Positions 1 to 5,773 of a stretch of DNA of 25,305 nt are shown here, piece after piece. Each line of letters opens with the position of its first letter. Position 1 is the first letter of the stretch. Under the pieces are notes generated by a model, which saw only the letters and a list, made by a program, of their open reading frames with translations, made no database searches and was not told where the DNA came from. The position numbers and the translations under genes were made by a program. The stretch comes from JBBUAX01 sp964409535 (lineage in GTDB: Bacteria > Patescibacteriota > Minisyncoccia > UBA6257 > 2-01-FULL-56-20), in contig CAYPDQ010000011.1 of assembly GCA_964409535.1 (NCBI GenBank), positions 1 to 25,305 on the forward strand. Direction: 5' to 3'.

Positions 1-2
1 TG

Positions 3-167
3 CCCGCATCCGGAAGCGCCCAAACCCCCGCCCTAAGCAAGACCACCGACTACGTCCTCCAATGTTCTGGCCGGGGCGGCAACTCGCCCCAGTACCACTT
101 GCCTCTTGGGGCCCTAAGGGTCTACCAGTTCACGGGCGGACAACTCAAGGAGGTGGCGCCGCAATAG
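3..167 (+). CDS. C-terminal end of an unknown, probably exported protein (partial)
   Basis: An open frame enters from the left edge and ends at a TAG at 165-167, giving 54 visible residues. The segment around 'TTDYVLQCSGRGGNS' resembles the last strands of an Ig-like or fibronectin-like module (a Tyr-x-Leu-x-Cys strand followed by a Gly-rich turn), which is common in secreted CPR proteins; this is only a resemblance. It converges on tsaD with 10 nt between the stop codons. No function can be assigned from so short a piece, and the reading frame itself is not proven. Confidence 0.45.
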   Translation, partial: PASGSAQTPALSKTTDYVLQCSGRGGNSPQYHLPLGALRVYQFTGGQLKEVAPQ

Positions 168-177
168 AGCTTGCTAC

Positions 178-1353
178 TTAGATATTTAAATCTCCGCTTG
201 CTTTCAAAGGATATTTTTTCCTGCGGGAAAACAGATTAATGTAGGCCGCGGCGGCGATCATCACCGCGTTGTCGGTGCTATATTTCCGCTCTGCGACCAG
301 AAATTTCAATCCTGTATTCCTTGTCTCTTGTCTCAATCTCCTGCGCAGCGCTTGGTTCGCCGCGACGCCGCCGGAGAGGATCACTGATTTCGCCTTGAAT
401 TCTTTTGCGGCGCGGAGAGTTTTTGAAACTAGCACATCAACCGCGGCTTGCTGGAACGATGCGGCCACATCAGCTTTAACGCGATTCGAAACCACGAATC
501 CATCCGAATGCTCCGAATTAATTCCGGCTTTTCGGATAATTCGGATGTAATTCGGATTTTTGGGGTTGCTTTTGTCGCGCAGATAGTAGAGAACGGAGGT
601 TTTAAGTCCAGAGAAGCTGAAATCGTAGCTTTTGTCGTGGAGCATCGGACGGGGGAAGTTTATTGCTTCGGAATCGCCGTGGCGAGCAAGCTTTTCCAGA
701 TCCGGCCCTCCGGGATAGGGGAGGCGGAGCATCCGCGCAACCTTGTCGAATGCCTCGCCTACAGCATCGTCCCGCGTTTCGCCCAGCTTTTTCCAGGTTT
801 TCAAGTTTTTCACGAGAAGCAGCACTGTATGTCCGCCGGAGACGATGAGCGCAACTGCGGGGAATAAGGTTTTGGGTTTTAGGTGTTGGGTTTTAGATTT
901 TGAAGGAAGGAGAAAACTATATAGATGTCCCTCTAAATGGTTTGCTCCGATAATTTTAACTTTTGAGTTTTGATCTTCGAGTTCTTTGCGCAGTTCTTGC
1001 GCAAAAGTGATTCCTGCCCAAAGTGCCGGTTCCAGGCCGGGGCCGACCGTGACGGCGATGAGGTCAATATCGTGGAGCGCGTAACGTGGAGCGCGTAACG
1101 TTGCGCGTTGCGCGGTTCGCGTTTCGCCAAAAACTTTCCGATATAGTATCGGAAGGTTTTTGAGGTGTTCCCGCTTGGCGAGATTGGGAACCACGCCGCC
1201 GAAAGGCCGATGGACTTTGATCTGGGAAGCGACGGCTTCTTCGAGAACCTTAAATCTAGGCGCGGAAAGATTCCCGCTTGCTTCTACGAGAGCAAGAGCA
1301 GTCTCGTCACAAGATGTTTCCATGCCCAAGATGAGCTTTTTCATACTCGCCAT
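178..1353 (-). CDS. tsaD: TsaD, tRNA N6-threonylcarbamoyladenosine transferase, enlarged by repeat-derived inserts
   Basis: TsaD (Kae1/Gcp/YgjD, ASKHA fold) transfers the threonylcarbamoyl group to A37 of ANN-decoding tRNAs, with TsaB and TsaE. Visible hallmarks: N-terminal 'LGMETSCDETA', metal-binding HLEGH (H139, H143), SGGHT (172-176), 'FSFSGLKT' (245-252) and TDNAVMIA with D361. At 391 aa it is about 50 residues longer than usual. The excess falls in four places that are repetitive at DNA level: residues about 76-93 (heptamers 1071-1126), 123-132 (heptamers 954-981), 151-162 (heptamers 869-903) and 263-291 (ATTCG-type element 481-558). All motifs survive and the frame is open, so the gene is probably functional. 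The start at 1353 has an AAGG 5 nt upstream; ATG at 1344 is an alternative three codons in. It stands alone, with no tsaB or tsaE visible. Confidence 0.96.
   Translation of the reverse strand: MASMKKLILGMETSCDETALALVEASGNLSAPRFKVLEEAVASQIKVHRPFGGVVPNLAKREHLKNLPILYRKVFGETRTAQRATLRAPRYALHDIDLIAVTVGPGLEPALWAGITFAQELRKELEDQNSKVKIIGANHLEGHLYSFLLPSKSKTQHLKPKTLFPAVALIVSGGHTVLLLVKNLKTWKKLGETRDDAVGEAFDKVARMLRLPYPGGPDLEKLARHGDSEAINFPRPMLHDKSYDFSFSGLKTSVLYYLRDKSNPKNPNYIRIIRKAGINSEHSDGFVVSNRVKADVAASFQQAAVDVLVSKTLRAAKEFKAKSVILSGGVAANQALRRRLRQETRNTGLKFLVAERKYSTDNAVMIAAAAYINLFSRRKKYPLKASGDLNI
481..558 (-). repeat. ATTCG-type inverted-arm mini-element inside tsaD
   Basis: In the tsaD sense strand this stretch has CGAAT-type units, then a short centre, then four ATTCG-type units spaced 9 nt apart. 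ATCCGAAT at 502-509 pairs with ATTCGGAT at 539-546. The block 481-519 is the reverse complement of 11899-11937 in the glycosyltransferase with 35 of 39 bases identical, and both are read in the same frame: here NSEHSDGFVVSNR, there NSEHSDAFVASDR. It sits in the surface loop after 'LYYLRD', where ordinary TsaD proteins go almost directly into the 'DIAASFQ' helix. It is therefore an acquired, in-frame insertion. Confidence 0.8.
869..903. repeat. Heptanucleotide tandem array in tsaD (G/T-rich)
   Basis: Five consecutive 7-nt units on the plus strand: GTTTTGG, GTTTTAG, GTGTTGG, GTTTTAG, ATTTTGA. They encode the extra residues 151-162 of TsaD (SKSKTQHLKPKT) between HLEGH and SGGHT, where the family normally has only a few residues. 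The sense strand resembles the A/C-rich part of the rpiB-rpe spacer near 21706-21740. Confidence 0.75.
954..988. repeat. Heptanucleotide tandem array in tsaD (T-rich)
   Basis: Successive 7-nt units TTTTAAC, TTTTGAG, TTTTGAT, CTTCGAG and a weaker fifth. They correspond to the sense peptide LEDQNSKVKI (residues about 125-134) just before the HLEGH motif. The family usually has a shorter linker here. It is the second of three heptamer arrays in this gene. Confidence 0.6.
1071..1126. repeat. Heptanucleotide tandem array in tsaD (GC-rich, eight units)
   Basis: Eight in-phase 7-nt units: CGTGGAG, CGCGTAA, CGTGGAG, CGCGTAA, CGTTGCG, CGTTGCG, CGGTTCG, CGTTTCG. The first four make two exact copies of a 14-mer. 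The array encodes the insert TRTAQRATLRAPRYAL in TsaD between 'RKVFGE' and 'DIDLIAV', which are nearly adjacent in ordinary family members. Confidence 0.8.
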
Positions 1354-1384
1354 TTAACCTTATTTTCCAGCCTTTTTGTAGATA

Positions 1385-1413
1385 TTTACAAATATAAAAT
1401 AAAGTGGTATAAT
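1385..1413 (+). promoter_or_regulatory. Sigma70-type promoter for the 1492-2058 gene
   Basis: TTTACA (1385-1390), a 17-nt A/T-rich spacer and a perfect TATAAT (1408-1413). It leads into an approximately 70-nt leader that ends in a strong Shine-Dalgarno site (GGGAGG, from 1481) before the ATG at 1492. Confidence 0.75.
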
Positions 1414-1491
1414 GTAAGAAGTTTGGTACTGCAAACCTCACACCCCGCCATTCCCGGCGGAAGGGGACACCTGCAGGACCGGGAGGTTGAC

Positions 1492-2058
1492 ATGGAACTG
1501 TTTATAGAATGGCTTGGCGCAGCGCTCTTTCTCTCGTGGTTCGCTATCGCCGCACTCGCTACCTTCGAGTTCATCCTCTGGATGGGCGGGGCGAGCGGAT
1601 TGATCGGTGAGGCGATTCGCCGCCTTCGCAACGAGATCCGCTGGCGCCGCCGCCCGCTCGTGTACGTCTGCGAGCACAATGGCGTGATTGCGGTCGTCCG
1701 GGCGAAGGACTACGACCGATGCATGCGGCAACACTGGCGAAGGGTGGAACGTGATTGGGGCAAAAACGCCCTTATCCGGGGATGCCGCCCACATCCCGAA
1801 CCGCAGCTTCACTTCTCCGTCAAACCCTCGGAGCCCATGGGGAATCTTGGGGAAATGCAGAGTCTTCTCGCGGAATGCCGGATCGAGCCGCGCCAGTTCA
1901 CGGTGCCAGCACCATGGAGCGCGTGGCTTATCTGCAGAAGTCGCGAGGTGTACTGCTCCGTGGATGCCTACAGACTGGTCTATGGTAAGCAACGCGGTCG
2001 CAAGCTCTACCGTGAGCATGTGGATCGGCTCACGGCTGAAGCCAAGACGGGTTTCTGA
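1492..2058 (+). CDS. Unknown membrane-anchored protein, 188 aa
   Basis: I do not recognise the family. The ATG at 1492 is chosen because GGGAGG lies just upstream; the longer open frame to the left has no such signal. Residues about 7-37 form a hydrophobic segment (FIEWLGAALFLSWFAIAALA and the following stretch), then a strongly basic stretch (RRLRNEIRWRRRP) consistent with the cytoplasmic side, then a soluble domain of about 130 residues rich in Trp, Arg and Cys (CEHNG, DRCMRQHWRR, WLICRSREVYC, VDAYRLVYG). The single-gene unit has its own promoter and hairpin terminator. It resembles the cluster at 17849-19060 in having a strong Shine-Dalgarno site, unlike most core genes here. Confidence 0.8.
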   Translation: MELFIEWLGAALFLSWFAIAALATFEFILWMGGASGLIGEAIRRLRNEIRWRRRPLVYVCEHNGVIAVVRAKDYDRCMRQHWRRVERDWGKNALIRGCRPHPEPQLHFSVKPSEPMGNLGEMQSLLAECRIEPRQFTVPAPWSAWLICRSREVYCSVDAYRLVYGKQRGRKLYREHVDRLTAEAKTGF

Positions 2059-2069
2059 TCCGCAACTTA

Positions 2070-2100
2070 TCCGCCGGAACCGGTATTTGGTTCCGGCGGA
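2070..2100. terminator. Intrinsic-type hairpin between convergent genes
   Basis: A perfect 12-bp inverted repeat, TCCGCCGGAACC (2070-2081) and GGTTCCGGCGGA (2089-2100), with a 7-nt loop, followed on the plus strand by TTCACGTTTTG. It lies 12 nt after the stop of the + gene and just before the end of the convergent - gene, so it may serve both. Confidence 0.75.
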
Positions 2101-2113
2101 TTCACGTTTTGTG

Positions 2114-2530
2114 CTATTCCGCGAAACTAATACTCCCGTCCTCCTCTATATCCGCGAGTACCGTCTCCACTTCCAGGTCGGGGTAGAAGGACAAAATAAG
2201 TCTCTTAGCCGCTTCCATATCTATCCGGTGGCCTGCCCGCTCCGCCTCCCGATCGGGAAAAGCCGCCCGGCCGCCGTAAGCGCCGCAGTCGGTGTGGTTA
2301 AGCAAGATCACTTTGTTGATATGATGCAGATTTTTGGAGATAGCGATTTGTTTAAGCATAAATTGCCGCTCTGCCTCCGGTGCCGAGGATAAAAGATTTT
2401 TCGCCGCTCCCGCCACGGCGACGATGTCGCAATCGTCCAGAAGACCGCGGCCTTCCAGATATTTCCTGATCGCTTTGCCAAAGCGGAAATCAATGCAATA
2501 TATTACTAATGCGGAACAGATGTGTTTCAT
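2114..2530 (-). CDS. Short beta-carbonic-anhydrase-like protein
   Basis: The protein is 138 aa from the ATG at 2530 (a GTG four codons earlier, at 2542, is possible; neither has a clear Shine-Dalgarno site). It shows the beta-carbonic-anhydrase zinc signature: C12-x-D14-x-R16 in 'YCIDFRFG' and H79-x-x-C82 in 'LLNHTDCGAYGG', with 'VAVAGAAKN' between them as in the family fold. It is much shorter than typical enzymes of about 200 aa and lacks the N-terminal arm helices, so whether it hydrates CO2 or is a derived zinc-binding relative is open. The upstream gene is a second protein of the same kind; together they look like a diverged pair. Cytoplasmic by lack of a signal. Confidence 0.75.
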   Translation of the reverse strand: MKHICSALVIYCIDFRFGKAIRKYLEGRGLLDDCDIVAVAGAAKNLLSSAPEAERQFMLKQIAISKNLHHINKVILLNHTDCGAYGGRAAFPDREAERAGHRIDMEAAKRLILSFYPDLEVETVLADIEEDGSISFAE

Positions 2531-2591
2531 GTGTAGAGCCACAATATTTTAAGGCGCCTCGCGATGTTCTGCAAAGGCGCCCTCTGACCGA

Positions 2592-3134
2592 CTACTCTTC
2601 TGACTGCCATTTTTCCCACGCCTCCCGGGACACGAAGTAGCTGCGGTTCCGTCCGTCCGGGTAGTGGACGTGGCAGAAGCAGGCCACACACGCTTCCCGC
2701 GCCGCCTCCTTGATACGCCTCTTCGCGCCGATGAGGAGGGTGATGACACTCTCAAAGGAGAGGTCATGGGCGGCGGCTTTGCCGCACGGCGCGTGGACGT
2801 ACAAGGCAACGGTTGTGATGTCCTTCATCGCCATGGCGTCCAGGACGTCCCGCAGGCAATCCACGTCCGTGGTGTGCCCCGGCTCGTTCGTCGGCGAGTT
2901 GCGCGCGATGCGCAGTGCGCCGCCGTTCCAGCCGAAGGTGTGGATGCGAGGGTCGCGGCCGCCGTTCATCTTCACCTGTTCGGAGAAGATGTCGTAGAAG
3001 CGATCCCCGTCCGCGCAGGTGACGAGTATCACCCCCTTGCTCTGGTCCAGGAGATGACCGTCGGTGTCGCAGAGCACTCCTGTCTTGCGCATTGAGTCAA
3101 TCGCCCGCGCGTCTTCATCTGAAAGTTGTGTCAA
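2592..3134 (-). CDS. Divergent beta-carbonic-anhydrase-like protein
   Basis: The protein is 180 aa with a TTG start at 3132-3134, supported by AAGGAGG five nt upstream. The layout follows the carbonic-anhydrase core: 'VILVTCADGDR' with C40, D42 and R45, then 'GWNGGALRIARN' where the paralog has 'VAGAAKN', then 'HAPCGKAAAHD' with H114 and C117. The Asp-Arg dyad is spaced one residue wider than the usual C-x-D-x-R, and the C-terminal part has extra Cys/His ('ACVACFCHVHYPDG') that could bind a second metal. The enzyme activity is uncertain. It has a near-consensus promoter overlapping the end of atpC, a leader hairpin and a strong ribosome binding site, so it is expressed apart from the ATP synthase operon. 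Confidence 0.7.
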   Translation of the reverse strand: MTQLSDEDARAIDSMRKTGVLCDTDGHLLDQSKGVILVTCADGDRFYDIFSEQVKMNGGRDPRIHTFGWNGGALRIARNSPTNEPGHTTDVDCLRDVLDAMAMKDITTVALYVHAPCGKAAAHDLSFESVITLLIGAKRRIKEAAREACVACFCHVHYPDGRNRSYFVSREAWEKWQSEE

Positions 3135-3152
3135 GCTTTCCTCCTTGTGAAA

Positions 3153-3170
3153 GCGGCCGAAAGCGGCCGG
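3153..3170 (-). promoter_or_regulatory. Leader hairpin of the carbonic-anhydrase-like gene
   Basis: CGGCCG repeated around AAAG can form a 6-bp tetraloop hairpin; a 10-nt direct repeat (AAGCGGCCGA/G) underlies it. It lies between the predicted transcription start (about 3175) and the AAGGAGG site (3140-3146 as complement), so it could affect translation or mRNA stability. It could also be the tail of the atp operon terminator. Confidence 0.35.
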
Positions 3171-3181
3171 AACCGACGCAC

Positions 3182-3210
3182 ATTATACCGTACTTTCTAC
3201 GCTTCGTCAA
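3182..3210 (-). promoter_or_regulatory. Sigma70-type promoter for the 2592-3134 gene
   Basis: On the minus strand: TTGACG (3205-3210), a 17-nt spacer and a perfect TATAAT (3182-3187). The -35 box lies inside the last codons of atpC. Confidence 0.8.
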
Positions 3211-3442
3211 CCAGGAGGCGCGCCTGATTTGCCGCGCTCACTTCCAGGAAGCCGGAATTGAGGTTGAAGTAATGTTCCTTGCCGGATTCGTCCAGGATTT
3301 TAAGCACGCCGGATTTGAGTTCGGAGATGAGCGGGCGGTGGTGGTTCAAAACGGTGATCTCGCCGGAGGCGGTCTTGCAGTTGATCGATTCCGCTTCGCC
3401 TTCGTACAAAACTTTTTTGAGGGAATAAACCGAGAGATGCAT
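3197..3442 (-). CDS. atpC: ATP synthase epsilon subunit, beta-sandwich domain only
   Basis: The protein is 81 aa from the ATG at 3442, two nt after the atpD stop; a TTG at 3457 inside atpD is less likely. It starts 'MHLSVYSLKKVLYEGEAES', continues with the conserved 'GEITVLNHHRPLISELKSG' and ends after 'GFLEVSAANQARLLVDEA'. This is the N-terminal beta-sandwich that docks epsilon to gamma and the c-ring. The C-terminal helical hairpin of about 45-50 residues, which in E. coli and Bacillus inhibits ATP hydrolysis, is absent. Short epsilons are known in some bacteria, so this is a natural form and not a frameshift; the stop is followed at once by the next gene's promoter. Last gene of the operon. 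Confidence 0.9.
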   Translation of the reverse strand: MHLSVYSLKKVLYEGEAESINCKTASGEITVLNHHRPLISELKSGVLKILDESGKEHYFNLNSGFLEVSAANQARLLVDEA

Positions 3443-3443
3443 T

Positions 3444-4817
3444 TTATGTTTTTGCAACGTCTTCTATTCCACCCTTGAGGTAGAAATTTTCTTCCGGCAG
3501 GCCGTCGTGGCGACCCGTGAGTATCTCCTTGAAGCCGCGGACGGTGTCTTCCAGTTTCACATACTTACCCGCCCGGCCGGTGAATGTTTCGGCGACGAAG
3601 AATGGCTGGGAGAGGAAGCGCTGGATCTTACGCGCGCGGTTCACGGTCAGTTTATCCGCTTCCGAAAGCTCTTCGATGCCTAGGATGGCGATGATATCCT
3701 GGAGCTCCTTGTAGTGTTGCAGAGTCTTTTGCACCTCCCGCGCGACCTCGTAGTGTTCCTTGCCCACGACTTTGGGGTCCAGGGCGTTGGAACTGGAAGC
3801 CAGGGGATCGACTGCCGGATAGATGCCGATCTCGGTCAGGGCCCGGGAAAGGACGATCGTGGAATCCAGATGAGCGAAGGTCGTGGCCGGAGCCGGGTCG
3901 GTGATGTCGTCCGCCGGAACGTAGACCGCCTGGACGGAGGTGATGGAACCCTTATTGGTGGAAGTGATGCGTTCCTGAAGCTCCGCCATCTCCGAAGCCA
4001 AGGTCGGTTGGTAGCCGACGGCGGAGGGCATCCGGCCCAAGAGGGTGGAAACCTCCGAGCCCGCCTGGGAGAAACGGAAGATGTTGTCTATGAAGAGTAA
4101 AACGTTTTTCCTTTCCTCGTCCCGGAAGTATTCTGCCATGGTAAGCGCGGTAAGGGCCACCCGCGCGCGGGCGCCGGGAACCTCGTTCATTTGGCCGTAG
4201 ACCATCGCGGTCTTCTGAATGACTCCGGACTCCAACATTTCCCGGTACAAGTCGTTGCCCTCCCGGGTGCGCTCGCCGACGCCGGCGAAAACGGAAGCGC
4301 CGCCGGACTCTTCCGCCACGTTGCGGATGAGTTCCTGGAGAAGAACGGTCTTGCCCACGCCGGCGCCGCCAAAGAGACCGACTTTGCCGCCCTTGATGAA
4401 GGGCGCAATGAGGTCAATGACCTTGATGCCGGTTTCGAACACCTCGGTTTTCACCGATTGTTCGGTGAGGGGCGGGGCGTGGCGGTGGATGGGTAAAAAT
4501 TTTCGAAATTCTTTCGCTCCCGGAGTGAGCGCCTTGCCGGTCACGTCGAATATGTTGCCCAGGGTCTCCGGGCCGACCGGGACTTTGAGCATCTCGCCGG
4601 TATCGACTACTTCCGCGCCGCGGACCAAGCCGTCGGTGGAGTCCAAGGCGACTGCCCGCACCTTGCCAGGCTCCAAATGTTTCACGACCTCCAGGACCAA
4701 GAGGCGTCCTTTGTCCTTGAGGTGCAGGGCGTTGTAGATCGGCGGCAGGGGTTCGTTTTCCGGGAATGCCACGTCCACGACCGGGCCGATGATCTGAATT
4801 AGTTTTCCTTTTTTCAT
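3444..4817 (-). CDS. atpD: ATP synthase F1 beta subunit
   Basis: Catalytic subunit, 457 aa. It contains Walker A GGAGVGKT (150-157), 'GERTREGND' (181-189, with the catalytic Glu), Walker B region 'VLLFIDNIFRFSQAGSEVS' and 'GRMPSAVGYQPTL', plus the C-terminal 'IEELSEADK', which corresponds to the DELSEED helix. The ATG at 4817 lies 2 nt after the atpG stop, so translation is likely coupled. Length and motifs are normal and a working catalytic site is expected. Confidence 0.98.
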   Translation of the reverse strand: MKKGKLIQIIGPVVDVAFPENEPLPPIYNALHLKDKGRLLVLEVVKHLEPGKVRAVALDSTDGLVRGAEVVDTGEMLKVPVGPETLGNIFDVTGKALTPGAKEFRKFLPIHRHAPPLTEQSVKTEVFETGIKVIDLIAPFIKGGKVGLFGGAGVGKTVLLQELIRNVAEESGGASVFAGVGERTREGNDLYREMLESGVIQKTAMVYGQMNEVPGARARVALTALTMAEYFRDEERKNVLLFIDNIFRFSQAGSEVSTLLGRMPSAVGYQPTLASEMAELQERITSTNKGSITSVQAVYVPADDITDPAPATTFAHLDSTIVLSRALTEIGIYPAVDPLASSSNALDPKVVGKEHYEVAREVQKTLQHYKELQDIIAILGIEELSEADKLTVNRARKIQRFLSQPFFVAETFTGRAGKYVKLEDTVRGFKEILTGRHDGLPEENFYLKGGIEDVAKT

Positions 4818-4819
4818 GT

Positions 4820-5773
4820 TTATGTAAGCGCTTCCGCGCCGGCGACGATTTCCACGATCTCTTTGGTAATGGCGGCCTGCCGGGACTTGTTGTACTCCAG
4901 AGTGAGTTCTCCGGCCAGATCCTCCGCGTTCTCGGATGCGTTCTTCATCGCCACTCGCCGGGCGGCGTGTTCCGAAGCGTTCGCTTCCAGGATTACGTGA
5001 TACACCTGCATCGTTACCAGGTGTTCCGCGAGTGTAGCGAGGATCTCTCGCGGCGACGGCTCCAAGAGGTACTCCGAAGCCGGTCCCACGCCGAAGTAAG
5101 AGATGCGCCTCTCCCGCACTAGCTCCGAAAATTTGCCGTGCTCCGGGATCAACTCTTCCGCGGTCCGTTTCAGATCTTCCAGCTCTACCGGGAGGATCTG
5201 GCGCAGGAGAACCTCCTGCCGAAGAGCGGTCCGGAAGTTAGTGGATAAAACGATGACCTTGTCCCATTTGCCCTTCAAGTATCCCGAGGTCAGGAACTTG
5301 GCGATCGGCTCCACTTCCTGGAGCGTCGTGTAGTCGCCAACCCGGATGAATTTGCGTTCCAAGCCGGACGCGCGGCGTTCCAGGTAGCCCGCGGCCTTCT
5401 GGCCGACGGCGACAAAAGAATAGGCAGGATCGTTCATACTGATTTTCTCCCGGTGCAGGAATTTTTCGAACTCCCGGATGACGTTCGCATTGAACGCTCC
5501 GGCGAGGCCTTTGTCGGAGGTGACGAGAACCGCCGCCGTTCTTTTGATCTCGCGCTTCACGAGGAGCTCCGGCAACGTCGCGCCGTTTTCCGGTTGCAGG
5601 CGGGAAAGATTTCCAAGGAGATCCAGGGCTGCGAAAGCGTACGGCCGGGAAGCCAAGGCAATCTCCTGGCTGCGGCGCATCTTGGTCGCGGCAACGAGTT
5701 CCATCGCTTTGGTTATCTGGTTTATGTTCTTTACGCCTTTTATCCGGCGCTTGATGTTTTGGACTGACTCCAT
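4820..5773 (-). CDS. atpG: ATP synthase F1 gamma subunit (rotor shaft)
   Basis: The protein is 317 aa. The N-terminal helix 'IKRRIKGVKNINQITKAMELVAATKMRRSQ' and the C-terminal helix ending 'YNKSRQAAITKEIVEIVAGAEAL' are the two coiled-coil strands of the central shaft. It is about 30 residues longer than the E. coli protein; the extra length is in the middle Rossmann-like domain. The ATG at 5773 follows the atpA stop directly (TAA then ATG), suggesting tight translational coupling. Confidence 0.97.
   Translation of the reverse strand: MESVQNIKRRIKGVKNINQITKAMELVAATKMRRSQEIALASRPYAFAALDLLGNLSRLQPENGATLPELLVKREIKRTAAVLVTSDKGLAGAFNANVIREFEKFLHREKISMNDPAYSFVAVGQKAAGYLERRASGLERKFIRVGDYTTLQEVEPIAKFLTSGYLKGKWDKVIVLSTNFRTALRQEVLLRQILPVELEDLKRTAEELIPEHGKFSELVRERRISYFGVGPASEYLLEPSPREILATLAEHLVTMQVYHVILEANASEHAARRVAMKNASENAEDLAGELTLEYNKSRQAAITKEIVEIVAGAEALT

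Noticed and set aside
481..558. Intein or intron in tsaD
   Set aside because: The extra segment is too short and has no splicing motifs; it simply reads through.
448..867. Plus-strand open frame across tsaD
   Set aside because: It is antisense to a clearly conserved gene and partly made of repeat sequence. No ribosome site or family resemblance.
4191..4496. Plus-strand open frames over atpD, atpG and atpA
   Set aside because: They are antisense shadows of strongly conserved genes, caused by GC-rich codon structure.
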